The translations under genes and the position numbers were made by a program. 13,206 nt of DNA, from the NCBI GenBank assembly GCA_945870085.1, contig CAMBQX010000032.1:1-13206 (forward strand), in the 5' to 3' direction. This DNA is from Bifidobacterium breve (GTDB taxonomy: Bacteria; Actinomycetota; Actinomycetes; S36-B12). Of the stretch, positions 1 to 8,756 are shown piece by piece (positions within the stretch are counted from its first letter, which is position 1; each line of letters starts with the position of its first letter). A model generated the notes under the pieces. That model did not search any database and was not told the DNA's origin. It saw nothing but the letters and a program-made list of their open reading frames with translations.

Positions 1-260
1 ATGTCGGGTCAGTGGGTGCGAAAGTCAATGAAATGTTGTGCGGCCGCGCTGAGGCGTATGTGCACGACACCGGCTTCTATGAATGGGATGTCGCAGCGCC
101 GTACGGAGTGGCGACGCACTATGGCTATATCGCCAGCCATGTCGACGGCACACCGGTAACTTTCAATCACTTGCCGCCGTATGTAACCGACCTCACCGTT
201 GCGCATCCACAGCTGGCGGAGTTACTGCGCGAGTGCCTTGCGGAGGCGGCACACCTGTGA
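1..260 (+). CDS. cysQ: 3'(2'),5'-bisphosphate nucleotidase / inositol-monophosphatase family protein, C-terminal part
   Basis: This is the last 85 codons of a gene that begins outside the window (reading frame starts at base 3, stop TGA 258-260). The visible piece carries the metal-dependent phosphatase signature GFYEWDVAAP, which corresponds to the WDxAA motif of the IMPase/CysQ fold, and ends in a stretch resembling actinobacterial CysQ C-termini (DGTPVTFNHLPPYVTDL). Family members dephosphorylate 3'-phosphoadenosine 5'-phosphate or inositol phosphates in the cytosol, and the CysQ branch clears by-product of sulfate assimilation. Substrate cannot be fixed from this fragment, so the symbol is tentative. 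The stop codon overlaps the GTG start of the next gene in a GTGA arrangement, suggesting translational coupling with mfd. Confidence 0.7.
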   Translation, partial: VGSVGAKVNEMLCGRAEAYVHDTGFYEWDVAAPYGVATHYGYIASHVDGTPVTFNHLPPYVTDLTVAHPQLAELLRECLAEAAHL

Positions 261-3200
261 GCCTTAAGGGTCTCTTGAAGGCGGTCGCTACTCAACCGGC
301 GTTTATTCGACTTGCCGAATCACGGGTGGCAACAGCCGTTGCGCCCACAGCCTTGGCGCCGGTGCTCTTGGCTCAACTTTGTGCTCCGGCTCCTATTGGA
401 GCGGGCCGTCGACTGTTAGTGGTCACCGCAACCGGTCGCGAGGCCGATGATTTAGCTGAAGTGCTGCGCGCCCTGGTGCCTGAGCGCGAGGTCGCGGTTT
501 TCCCCTCCTGGGAGACCCTGCCCCATGAGCGCCTGTCACCATCTTTGGATACCGTCGGTCGTCGAGTTGCTATCTTGCGCCGGCTTGCGCATGCAGATGC
601 TACGGATGCCTTAATCCCGCCGATCGATATTTTGATTGCCTCGGTGCGTGCGGTGCTGCAGCCGATGGCCGCGGGTCTTGGCGATGTTGAACCGGTGCGG
701 ATAACCCACGGGATGAGTGTTGACCTAATTGGTTTAGTTGAGCGATTGGTTGAGCTCGGTTATGAGCGAAATGACTTAGTAGAACGGCGCGGTCAGTTCG
801 CGGTTCGCGGTGGAATCCTCGACGTCTTCCCCCCACCCGATGAGCACCCATTGCGGGTTGAATTCTGGGGGGATGTAGTTGAAGAGATTCGGACTTTTTC
901 GGTTGCTGACCAAAGGTCCCTTGAGCTTGCCCACCACGGATTATTCGCGCCACCGGTTCGTGAGTTACTTCTGACCGCAAAGGTGCGCGAGCGGGCCAGG
1001 TTACTTGCATCCTCGGCACCTGAAATCGCGGATGTAGCCGCTCGCATAGCAGAGGGGCTACATGTTGAAGGCATGGAGACTCTTATCCCAGTATTGGTCG
1101 ATGGCATGGTCACGCTGCCCGAACTCATCGACCCATCTTCAACTTTGGTGCTGATCGAGCCTGAGCGCCTTCGCACTCGAGCCCATGATCTGGAGCGCAC
1201 CGCGGCTGAGTTTTTGGCTGCTTCATGGCACAACGCCGCGGTAGGGAACCAAACGCCGATAGACCTAGCCGGGGCTTCATACTTATCAGTTGCTGAAATT
1301 TTGGACTTGACTGATGCCCGATCCATGCCCCGGCTCTTTGTTACGCCACTAGCAGCTGACCTAGAGCTCTTGGATGCGCGCGACGATGAAGTCATTGATT
1401 TTGGTGCCACGCCAGCCCACGAGTATCGCGGTGATGCCGGGTTGGCTTTTACCGACATCGCCAAGTGGGCGAAGGCAAGCTGGAGGGTGGTGCTGGCGAG
1501 CGAGGGGCACGGTTCTGCAGAGCGATTTGTCGAAACCTTGTCGGGCGAAGATATCCCGGCTCGCTTGGTTGACTCCTTAGACGATGATCCGCAAGCGGGC
1601 GTGGTGAGTGTGACAACGGCGAGTATCGCGCACGGATTCATCCTCGCTGGGTGTGAACTAGCAGTGCTGACCGAGACCGACATCGTGGGGCAGCGTTCGT
1701 CAACCAAAGATATGCGACGGATGCCATCGAGCCGGCGACGCACGATTGACCCGCTGACTCTTGCCAAAGGGGATTTTGTTGTTCACGAGCAGCACGGGGT
1801 TGGCCGCTACGTTGAGATGGCAAAGCGCGAAGTTGGTGGTGCAGCACGTGAGTACTTAGTGGTCGAGTACGCACCTAGTAAGCGGGGGCAGCCGGCTGAC
1901 CGGCTCTATGTGCCGACCGACCAACTTGATTTGGTTACCCGCTACATAGGGGGCGAATCACCAAGTGTTCACCGACTGGGCGGCGCAGATTGGGAGAAGT
2001 CGAAGGGGCGTGCCCGTAAGGCGGTTAAGCAGATCGCCGGTGAGTTGATCAAGCTCTACGCCGCTCGTCAAGCCACCAAGGGCCATGCATTTGGGCCAGA
2101 TACGCCTTGGCAGCGAGAACTTGAGGATGCCTTCGCATATGTCGAAACTCCAGACCAACTCTCGTGTATTGACGAAGTCAAAGTTGATATGCAGCGCGAA
2201 ATTCCGATGGACCGGCTCATTTGCGGTGACGTGGGTTACGGTAAAACTGAGATAGCGGTGCGGGCCGCCTTTAAGGCGGTGCAAGATGGTAAGCAGGTCG
2301 CCGTTTTGGTCCCGACTACTTTGTTGGTGCAACAGCATCTTTCGACATTCGCTGAGCGCTACGCCCCATTCCCGCTAAAGGTTGCCGGGCTCTCGCGTTT
2401 CAACACCGACAAAGAAGCCCGCGAGGTGGTGGCGGGTTTGGGTGATGGCACCGTCGACGTGGTGATTGGCACCCACCGCATGCTTACCGCAAATGTGCGC
2501 TTCAAGGATCTGGGTTTGGTAGTTCTTGATGAAGAGCAGCGATTCGGCGTGGAACATAAGGAACATCTGAAAGCGCTTCGTACCAATGTGGATGTGCTGG
2601 CGATGTCTGCTACGCCGATCCCGCGCACCCTGGAAATGGCGGTGACGGGTATCCGCGAAATGTCGGTGATACAAACTCCGCCAGAAGAGCGGCTTCCGGT
2701 GCTCACCTTTGTCGGTCCATATGATGATAGACAAATTTCTGCGGCAATTCGACGTGAGCTACTTCGCGAGGGTCAGATTTTCTTTGTCCATAACCGGGTT
2801 GAGTCCATCGAGAAAGTTGCAGCGCGACTTCGGCTGCTAGTTCCCGAGGCGCGTTTTTCCACCGCCCACGGTCAGATGAATGAGTCCACGCTTGAAAAAG
2901 TCATCGTGGATTTCTGGGACGGGCAAATTGATGTACTTGTTTGCACCACGATTGTCGAATCCGGTATCGACATTGCAAATGCGAACACGTTGATTGTTGA
3001 CCGAGCCGACACCTTCGGGCTTTCGCAGTTACATCAATTGCGCGGTCGAGTTGGTCGCGGGCGTGAGCGGGCTTACGCCTACTTCCTGTATAACGCAGAT
3101 AAGCCAATGACCGAGACCGCCCATGAGCGCTTGGTGACGATTGCCCAGAACACCGATTTGGGTTCGGGAATGCGCATCGCGATGAAGGATCTGGAGATCC

Positions 3201-3784
3201 GAGGTGCCGGCAACTTACTCGGTGGTGAGCAAAGTGGGCACATCGCCGATGTGGGCTTTGACCTGTATGTGCGACTGGTTGGGGAGGCGCTGGCTGAGCA
3301 TCGGGGTCAGAGCGAACAGGATTTCGCCGAAGTGCGGGTTGAACTGCCGATCAACGCGCACATTCCCCATGAGTTTGTCCCGCAGGAGCGATTGCGGTTG
3401 GCCGCCTACAAGAGCCTGGCTGATGCGACCACCGATGCTGGCGTTGATGAGGTCGCGTTGGAGTTAACCGACCGATTTGGCCCGCTCCCCGACCCAGTGG
3501 CCGCCCTGCTCGCGGTGGCAAGGTTTCGGGCGCTCGCGCGGGCGGTGGGCCTGACAGAGGTGGTGGTTCAGGGGCCCAAAGTGCGCTTCCACCCGGTTGA
3601 ATTACCCGAGTCGGCCCAACTGCGCCTTGAGCGCCTATACCCAGGAACATTGATCAGGGGGGCGGTCCGTACGATCGTGGTGCCGCGGCCGATGACCGCC
3701 CCGATGGGTGGGCAACCGGTTCGCGACACCGCCCTTCTTGACTGGGCGGCAGAACTAATCAACACCGTGTTACCAAAGCCTTAG
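257..3784 (+). CDS. mfd: Transcription-repair coupling factor Mfd
   Basis: Encodes 1175 residues, the usual length for Mfd. This ATP-driven DNA translocase removes RNA polymerase stalled at lesions and recruits UvrA for nucleotide excision repair. Visible order: an N-terminal UvrB-like region for UvrA contact (about 1-350), a CarD-like RNA-polymerase-interaction domain beginning near residue 503 (KGDFVVHEQHGVGRY), helicase motif I GDVGYGKT with Lys663, motif II DEEQ at 758-761, SATPIPRT, a second RecA domain with GRVGRGRERAYAYF, and the C-terminal TRCF domain after about residue 1000. The reading frame is open further upstream, but homology begins at SLKGLLKAV, so GTG 257 is chosen; it overlaps the preceding stop. 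The gene looks intact. It is followed by a short tandem repeat and then a lipoprotein gene and mazG, the order seen in many actinomycetes. Confidence 0.97.
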   Translation: MSLKGLLKAVATQPAFIRLAESRVATAVAPTALAPVLLAQLCAPAPIGAGRRLLVVTATGREADDLAEVLRALVPEREVAVFPSWETLPHERLSPSLDTVGRRVAILRRLAHADATDALIPPIDILIASVRAVLQPMAAGLGDVEPVRITHGMSVDLIGLVERLVELGYERNDLVERRGQFAVRGGILDVFPPPDEHPLRVEFWGDVVEEIRTFSVADQRSLELAHHGLFAPPVRELLLTAKVRERARLLASSAPEIADVAARIAEGLHVEGMETLIPVLVDGMVTLPELIDPSSTLVLIEPERLRTRAHDLERTAAEFLAASWHNAAVGNQTPIDLAGASYLSVAEILDLTDARSMPRLFVTPLAADLELLDARDDEVIDFGATPAHEYRGDAGLAFTDIAKWAKASWRVVLASEGHGSAERFVETLSGEDIPARLVDSLDDDPQAGVVSVTTASIAHGFILAGCELAVLTETDIVGQRSSTKDMRRMPSSRRRTIDPLTLAKGDFVVHEQHGVGRYVEMAKREVGGAAREYLVVEYAPSKRGQPADRLYVPTDQLDLVTRYIGGESPSVHRLGGADWEKSKGRARKAVKQIAGELIKLYAARQATKGHAFGPDTPWQRELEDAFAYVETPDQLSCIDEVKVDMQREIPMDRLICGDVGYGKTEIAVRAAFKAVQDGKQVAVLVPTTLLVQQHLSTFAERYAPFPLKVAGLSRFNTDKEAREVVAGLGDGTVDVVIGTHRMLTANVRFKDLGLVVLDEEQRFGVEHKEHLKALRTNVDVLAMSATPIPRTLEMAVTGIREMSVIQTPPEERLPVLTFVGPYDDRQISAAIRRELLREGQIFFVHNRVESIEKVAARLRLLVPEARFSTAHGQMNESTLEKVIVDFWDGQIDVLVCTTIVESGIDIANANTLIVDRADTFGLSQLHQLRGRVGRGRERAYAYFLYNADKPMTETAHERLVTIAQNTDLGSGMRIAMKDLEIRGAGNLLGGEQSGHIADVGFDLYVRLVGEALAEHRGQSEQDFAEVRVELPINAHIPHEFVPQERLRLAAYKSLADATTDAGVDEVALELTDRFGPLPDPVAALLAVARFRALARAVGLTEVVVQGPKVRFHPVELPESAQLRLERLYPGTLIRGAVRTIVVPRPMTAPMGGQPVRDTALLDWAAELINTVLPKP

Positions 3785-3785
3785 T

Positions 3786-3823
3786 CAAGTCCAGCCCAAC
3801 CCAAGTCCAGCCCAACCCAAGTC
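3786..3823 (+). repeat. 16-bp tandem repeat, about 2.4 copies
   Basis: The sequence has an exact period of 16 bases (unit CAAGTCCAGCCCAACC) across 38 bases between the mfd stop and the ribosome binding site of the lipoprotein gene. It probably arose by replication slippage. It has no evident stem, so it is not a terminator. Confidence 0.85.
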
Positions 3824-3834
3824 TCGGAGATTAA

Positions 3835-4449
3835 GTGAGAACCGATCGGATCCGCGTAGTTTTTGTCAGTGCAGTCATCTCGGGCGCGCTGGTCGCTGGC
3901 CTAACATTGACCGGCTGCGGTGCAGCAACAGCAGGCGCCGCCGCGGTTGTTGGTGACACTCGGATCTCTGAGCAGACCCTGACGAGCACCGTTCAAGAGG
4001 TGTTGGTCGCGCAGCAAAAATCACCGAACACGTCTGACGCGTCCCTCGTAAGCGCGGTACTAAATCGGCTGGTGACCAGTGAGCTCGTCGACATATTGGC
4101 CGCTGAGAAAGGTGTCACGGTTACTCAGGGTGCAATCGACAGCACCTTGCAAGGCTACGTGCAACAGGCCGGTGGCGAAGCGCAGGTCCAAGATATTTTG
4201 CTGCAGCGCAATGTGGCTCCGACTCAGATCGAGTCATTTGTTCGCACCAATGTTTTAGCTCAAATGCTCGGCCAAGCGCTCGCGCCAACCGCTGATATTC
4301 AAGGTCAAAGTGATGCGGTGGTGGCAGCTATCGTTGAAACCAGCATGGTCGCCGGAACCGAAGTTAGCCCGCGGTTTGGTACTTGGGACGCCACCAAGTT
4401 AGCTATCGGGCCGGTACCGAGTGATCTTTCTGCGCTGCCCGCTGACTAG
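3835..4449 (+). CDS. Lipoprotein with SurA N-terminal-like domain (LpqU-position protein)
   Basis: Encodes 204 residues from a GTG start preceded by GGAGA at 3826-3830, a good ribosome binding site. The N-terminus has basic residues (R2, R5, R7), a hydrophobic segment and lipobox LTGC with the modified cysteine at position 28, so the mature protein should be anchored to the outer face of the membrane. The region after it (AVVGDTRISEQTLTSTVQE) resembles the SurA N-terminal chaperone fold. No parvulin-type PPIase domain follows, so it is a chaperone-like shell rather than an isomerase. A lipoprotein in this position, between mfd and mazG or next to mazG, is common in actinomycetes (LpqU in mycobacteria sits beside mazG). 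Orthology to LpqU is suggested by location only. Function is unknown. Confidence 0.8.
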   Translation: MRTDRIRVVFVSAVISGALVAGLTLTGCGAATAGAAAVVGDTRISEQTLTSTVQEVLVAQQKSPNTSDASLVSAVLNRLVTSELVDILAAEKGVTVTQGAIDSTLQGYVQQAGGEAQVQDILLQRNVAPTQIESFVRTNVLAQMLGQALAPTADIQGQSDAVVAAIVETSMVAGTEVSPRFGTWDATKLAIGPVPSDLSALPAD

Positions 4450-4466
4450 TTCTTGAATACCTAACC

Positions 4467-5156
4467 ATGACAAGTGCCCGGGGAGAGCGATTCCTAGACC
4501 TCGTCGCGGTCATGGATCAACTTCGCTCACCCGGTGGTTGCCCGTGGGATGCCCGCCAAACCCATGAGTCCTTGGTTGAGTATCTGGTTGAGGAAACGTA
4601 TGAGTTGGTTGAGGCGATCGACACCAGTGACAATGCTGGGGTGCGCGAGGAACTGGGCGACCTACTGCTTCAGGTGGTGTTCCATTCGCGTATCGCCCAA
4701 GAAAACCTTGATGATCCGTGGGATGTCGATGCGGTGTGTGAAGGCATAATTAATAAACTCATCTCCCGGCACCCTCATGTATTTGCGGGTGCCGATGAGG
4801 CCACGGCTGATGCGGTCGAAGCCAATTGGCATGTGCTAAAGGCAACGGAAAAGGGCAGAACCTCAGTAACAGAGGGCATCCCGATGCAGTTGCCGGCGTT
4901 GGTGCTTGCGGGAAAAGTGATTTCGCGCAGTGCAGTATTAGCCGAGCAGTTGCCCCCACTGGAAAATGAACAGGTAACTGCGCTGGTCGGAGATTTAAGT
5001 GATGAGCAGCAATTGGGTGATCACCTAATCGCACTGGTATCGCTGGCACGTGCGCGCGGGTGGGATGCTGAGGGTGCGCTGCGCGGAGCTGTTCGCCGCC
5101 GGGTAAGTGCTATTCAAGAACTCGAGAGATCAGGCAGGGATGCGACTAATGAGTGA
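4467..5156 (+). CDS. mazG: Nucleoside triphosphate pyrophosphohydrolase MazG
   Basis: Encodes 229 residues. MazG hydrolyses (d)NTPs to NMP and pyrophosphate and is considered a house-cleaning enzyme in the cytosol. The N-terminal signature GGCPWDARQTHESL is followed by the metal-binding pattern EExxE (E42/E43/E46) and ExxD (E62-D65) in REELGDLLLQ. A weaker second half (about 85-200, with EANWHVLKATEK) corresponds to the second MazG domain, which is shorter than in the E. coli protein of about 263 residues. No clear ribosome binding site precedes ATG 4467. The gene lies 17 bases after the lipoprotein stop and its end overlaps the next gene by 8 bases, so it is probably co-transcribed with both neighbours. 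Confidence 0.95.
   Translation: MTSARGERFLDLVAVMDQLRSPGGCPWDARQTHESLVEYLVEETYELVEAIDTSDNAGVREELGDLLLQVVFHSRIAQENLDDPWDVDAVCEGIINKLISRHPHVFAGADEATADAVEANWHVLKATEKGRTSVTEGIPMQLPALVLAGKVISRSAVLAEQLPPLENEQVTALVGDLSDEQQLGDHLIALVSLARARGWDAEGALRGAVRRRVSAIQELERSGRDATNE
5136..5140 (+). promoter_or_regulatory. Ribosome binding site deciding the DUF885 start
   Basis: AGGGA lies 8 bases before ATG 5149 but directly abuts the upstream in-frame ATG 5140, so 5149 is the better start. Confidence 0.6.
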
Positions 5157-6792
5157 ACTCAACGCCGCTACGCGCGAGTTCCAGGTAATTGCAACTAAAG
5201 CCATTGATGACCTACTGGCATTCGACCCAGTGTTCGCCACGTATTTAGGTGATCATCGTTACGATGATCACCTCCTTGCGATGACCTCAGAAGCCCGGGA
5301 ATATCAAGCGCGGCAGATCGCCGACCACCTAACCGAACTCGATGCGGTCGATGACCTTGAACTTTCTGTATCTGACCAAATCGACCTTGAAATCCTGCGC
5401 TCTCGATTAACCAAATCCCAGTTCGAGGTCAGTGAATTGCGCGCTGCCACCTGGAACCCAATGGTCTGGAATCCAGGCACCGCATTGCACCTTTTGGTAT
5501 CGCGTGATTTCGCCCCGAAGCCGGAGCGGGCGCGAAGTGTCAAGGCGCGCCTCGCGGCAATCCCCGGATTCTTGGCCGATGCGCGCGTTGAACTGGTCGA
5601 GATGACCCAGATTCACACCGAGACCGCAATCACCCAGTTAGCCGGCACCGCGCGCCTCATCGAGACCGAGGTAGCGGATTTAATTGACGACGCAGAGCTG
5701 GTGAGTACCGCCCATGCGGCAGTAATCGATTTCAGTGCCTGGCTGACCGAACAACTGCCGGAGGCGCGGCGCAGCCCACGGCTGGGTGAGAGACTTTATG
5801 CGGCCACGCTGTGGCACGGCCTAGATGATGGCACCTCACCAACAATGCTGCTTGAGGCCGCCGAGGCGCACCTTGAAAAGGTGAATTTGGCGCTGCAGGG
5901 GTATGCAGCGCAATACCTGGGTGAGAAGGCAACAGCACCGGGTCTGGTGCACCGCGCCTTCGCTCGTATCGCCGCCGAGGCGCCCGTAACCAATGAGACG
6001 GTGCTAGAAATTGTCGAGCAAGCGCTGGTGCGAACGACAGAGTTTGTGCGTACGCATGAGCTCATCTCGATTCCTGAACTTGATGTCCGGGTGATCGAAA
6101 TGCCTGAGATCCACCGAGGTGTTGCGGTGGCGTATTGCGATGCCCCCGGGCCACTTGAGACCGCAAAGGTTGCCACCTACGTCGCGGTCTCACCGACCCC
6201 AAATGATTGGACGATTGAACGTATTGACTCCTTTTATCGTGAATACAACGCCGTGCAGTTGCACGGGCTAACTATCCACGAGGCGATGCCAGGCCATGTG
6301 CTTCAACTTGCCCAGTCGCACCATTTTGAAGCTACGACGCCGGTCCGCGCGTTCGCTCGCAGCGGTGTCTTTATCGAAGGCTGGGCTGTCTACTCAGAAG
6401 AGTTATTAGTTAGTCACGGTTATGCACCCTTTGATGACAAAACTTCAGCCCTTGCCTTACGCCTCCAACAGCTAAAGATGCAGGCACGCCTAACGATTAA
6501 CGCGATCTTGGATGTTCGAGTTCATACCGCCGAAATGACCGAGCAAGAGGGCCTAGACCTGATGATGAACCGCGGCTTCCAAGAGGAGGGGGAGGCCATC
6601 GGTAAGTGGCGTCGCGCCCTGCTTACTGCAGGGCAATTGCCCACCTACTTTGTTGGCTATCGCGCGGTAAGTGAAATCGTGGCTGATCTGCGGGTTCTGC
6701 ATCCGGATTGGAGTGATCGGCAGATTCACGACTTGGTGTTGGCCTACGGGGCACCGGCGCCGCGCTACCTGCGCGAATTCCTTGGTATTTAG
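5149..6792 (+). CDS. DUF885 family putative zinc metallopeptidase
   Basis: Encodes 547 residues. The diagnostic DUF885 motif HEAMPGH is at residues 377-383 and a downstream glutamate in FIEGWAVYSEE (E410) sits where the third zinc ligand is expected, giving an HExxxGH...E arrangement like gluzincin-type peptidases. The N-terminal block GDHRYDDHL is also typical of the family. No signal peptide is visible, so the protein is probably cytoplasmic; the substrate is not known. The start is set by AGGGA at 5136-5140 and overlaps the mazG stop by 8 bases, suggesting translational coupling. A perfect 12-bp inverted repeat lies in codons 34-42. The gene ends 9 bases before the convergent photolyase-like gene, with no obvious terminator between. 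Confidence 0.93.
   Translation: MSELNAATREFQVIATKAIDDLLAFDPVFATYLGDHRYDDHLLAMTSEAREYQARQIADHLTELDAVDDLELSVSDQIDLEILRSRLTKSQFEVSELRAATWNPMVWNPGTALHLLVSRDFAPKPERARSVKARLAAIPGFLADARVELVEMTQIHTETAITQLAGTARLIETEVADLIDDAELVSTAHAAVIDFSAWLTEQLPEARRSPRLGERLYAATLWHGLDDGTSPTMLLEAAEAHLEKVNLALQGYAAQYLGEKATAPGLVHRAFARIAAEAPVTNETVLEIVEQALVRTTEFVRTHELISIPELDVRVIEMPEIHRGVAVAYCDAPGPLETAKVATYVAVSPTPNDWTIERIDSFYREYNAVQLHGLTIHEAMPGHVLQLAQSHHFEATTPVRAFARSGVFIEGWAVYSEELLVSHGYAPFDDKTSALALRLQQLKMQARLTINAILDVRVHTAEMTEQEGLDLMMNRGFQEEGEAIGKWRRALLTAGQLPTYFVGYRAVSEIVADLRVLHPDWSDRQIHDLVLAYGAPAPRYLREFLGI
5247..5273. repeat. Perfect inverted repeat, 12-bp arms, 3-base loop
   Basis: AGGTGATCATCG (5247-5258), loop TTA, CGATGATCACCT (5262-5273). 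It lies wholly within codons for the conserved LGDHRYDDHL segment of the DUF885 protein, about 100 bases after the start codon. It could form an mRNA hairpin or bind a dimeric protein, but coding constraint may account for part of it. Confidence 0.8.
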
Positions 6793-6801
6793 GAGTTTTC
6801 C

Positions 6802-7989
6802 CTAGCCCTTACCTCGCCAGGAACTAAATGAACGCACCGACTTTGAATGCGGTTTACGCAACCAGAGGAATGGATGAACCTCAGCTAAGTTCGCAAATTT
6901 GGCGAAGCTGGGAACGGGTGCATAGGTAACTGCAACTGCATTATCTTGCGCAAATTGGTACGGGCTGCCCAGGTAAACATTCAAGTCTCTTCGAGTAGCA
7001 AGATCTTGCAAGGTTTCGAGATAGAAATATATTCGCTTAGATGAGAGTTGTAATCTTCGCAGCGCCTCTTCATTGAAGGCAAAAACCACTGGTAAATCTG
7101 GATTTGCCACAAGAGCTGGATCGGCATCCCCCAACGAATCCACCGTCAGGAGAACTACATCAGCAGCCCTGTTTCGCTCAACAAGGATTGGCCCCGTCGT
7201 CGCGTTGATATCTGGATCTTCCGTGAGTAAAGGTTCAAAAGGAGCGTGATCTAAAGCCACTTCAAGCGGGAATTCCTCAATGGGGCAACTCTTGTTTAAG
7301 GCGCACCCCGCACACAACTCAGATGCTCGCCTTTGCACCTGCCAACGGGCAAAGCCGTAAGGCTTCCCGGTCCCAGCGCCTACTGTCCATTGCCATCCCA
7401 ATAAGTTGGCAGCTCGCGAACCGTCGATCAAGTGACGGTACATCTCCTCTTGGCCGGGTAACCAGCCAAACTCATTACGCACAGTCCAGTGCGAGGCAAG
7501 CCACATCCGTGTCTGGTTTACCAACCAGCCGTCTTCATGTAATTCATTGGTAACGAAATCAATGCAGGCCATGCCTGCTGGCCAGCCATTACCTTCTCTA
7601 TCCCAGATCTGGTCAAAGCGAAGATTTTCAAAGAGGCGAGTGCCAATGCGTGCATATAGGTGGCGCGCATACTCTTGCCACATCAATTCATCGCGATACT
7701 TTTCACGATCACCGTACGGCGCCTTCGCGACGTGATCCCAAACGCGCTGCAGCGGAAGTAAGTTGTGACGGATCTAGGGCGATAAGACTGAGGCTGCGCG
7801 CGAATTCAGAGGAAGAACCTCAGATCGGTTCTTGGCATATCCTGCGATATCTCAAGAGTTGAGCGCTGCATCAGCTGCGCTCTGCCCACCCGGAATGGAG
7901 CTTCGCCCACCACCTGAATGCAGCCCCACAAACTCTTTTTCGAGAATGAACTCTGCATCTAAGGAAATATCAAACTTTCGCACCCGCAC
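6802..7989 (-). pseudogene. Photolyase/cryptochrome FAD-binding domain protein, interrupted by two stops
   Basis: The longest uninterrupted piece (7686 to 6802, 294 codons) shows the photolyase FAD-binding signature: GWLVNQTRMWLASHW, then RHLIDGSRAANLLGWQW, then a cysteine cluster CAGCALNKSC. The following 150 residues resemble the photolyase alpha/beta domain (TVDSLGDADPALVANPDLP, LSSKRIYFYLETL, ending SFSSWR). Homology continues upstream of 7686 in the same frame: IRHNLLPLQRVWDHVA, DIAGYAKNRSEVLPL and GGQSAADAAL are recognisable family blocks. They are broken by TAG at 7774-7776, where relatives have LSPY-IRH, and TGA at 7852-7854. Restoring both gives about 395 residues from GTG 7987-7989. 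A truncated product from TTG/ATG near 7686 is possible. It would be a flavoprotein for light-driven repair or sensing. It converges on the DUF885 gene. Sequencing error is an alternative explanation for the stops. Confidence 0.75.
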
Positions 7990-8123
7990 AGGTTACTTGA
8001 AGTCGAAATTGTGCGCCGCGGCCTGGCTTCATTAGTGACCGGGTATTACTCATCTCATTTCTGCCTACGGCGCCAAAGTTAGTGGGCAAACTCCGTACCT
8101 CAACCGTCGCGAGTAAGCCGCAG

Positions 8124-8129
8124 TACAAT
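8124..8129 (+). promoter_or_regulatory. -10 element of the SOUL gene, leaderless start
   Basis: TACAAT ends 6 bases before ATG 8136, placing the expected transcription start at or next to the start codon. No Shine-Dalgarno sequence is present, which fits a leaderless mRNA. The -35 region near 8100-8106 is weak. Confidence 0.5.
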
Positions 8130-8135
8130 CCAAAT

Positions 8136-8666
8136 ATGACCAAGAGACAAGAGTATCGCGTAATAAGCACCCATAAAGACTTCGAAGTGCGCGAATACCA
8201 GCCGTGCGTCATAGCAGAAGTAAAAGTCTCAGCAGACTATGCAACCGCCTCGAGCACTGCCTTTGGCTCTCTCTTTAAATACATTTCCCAGGGCAATAAT
8301 GCATCAGAGAAAATTGCAATGACCGCCCCCGTGATATCAGCCCAACGAGAACCAGCTGTTAGCGCAGATGAATGGTTTGTCTCCTTCGTCATGCCATCGG
8401 GCAGCACCATCGGCCAGATGCCCCAACCCAATGATGCTCGGGTTCACTTACGGGAGCTAGCGGCCGAGACGTGCGTAGCGACCTCTTTTAAAGGTACGGC
8501 AACAGCGAAGAAATCCGAAGCGGTAGCGCTGCAACTTCGATTAGGTGCATCAAAGGAGAACATAGCGCTCTCTAGCGAAACACGAATCTGTCGTTTTGAT
8601 CCGCCATTTAAGCCTGGCTTCATGCAGTACAACGAAATTGTGATCCCTATTCATCCGGTGGAGTAG
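8136..8666 (+). CDS. SOUL family haem-binding protein
   Basis: Encodes 176 residues. The sequence has the SOUL layout: YRVISTHKDFEVREYQPCVIAEV at the N-terminus, EKIAMTAPVI in the middle, FVMPSGSTIGQMPQPNDARV, and the closing PPFKPGFMQYNEIVIPI. SOUL/HBP proteins bind tetrapyrroles reversibly in eukaryotes; the bacterial role is not well defined. There is no signal peptide, so a cytosolic location is expected. The frame is open further upstream, but homology begins near residue 4 after ATG 8136, and a TACAAT box sits 6 bases before it, so a leaderless start here is preferred to GTG 8082. The gene diverges from the photolyase-like pseudogene; both would act on light-absorbing cofactors or their damage, though this functional link is inference. 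Confidence 0.9.
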   Translation: MTKRQEYRVISTHKDFEVREYQPCVIAEVKVSADYATASSTAFGSLFKYISQGNNASEKIAMTAPVISAQREPAVSADEWFVSFVMPSGSTIGQMPQPNDARVHLRELAAETCVATSFKGTATAKKSEAVALQLRLGASKENIALSSETRICRFDPPFKPGFMQYNEIVIPIHPVE

Positions 8667-8756
8667 CAGTAAGCAGGTATGCACGACAATTTAGAGTTAT
8701 TGGTCAGTGAAAATCTGAGCTAGCATTAAAAATACCACTACTGAGTGCGCCCATTT

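Noticed and set aside
793..1767. Long minus-strand frame inside mfd
   Set aside because: Low-complexity Ser/Arg-rich translation antisense to a well-supported gene; a codon-usage shadow.
8039..8062. Possible seventh degenerate repeat before the SOUL gene
   Set aside because: CCGG and a T-rich end are present, but only about 10 of 24 positions agree, no better than chance around a CCGG.
7970..8212. 80-codon minus-strand frame between the photolyase-like and SOUL genes
   Set aside because: It overlaps the SOUL start region and the photolyase 5' end, and shows no recognisable domain.
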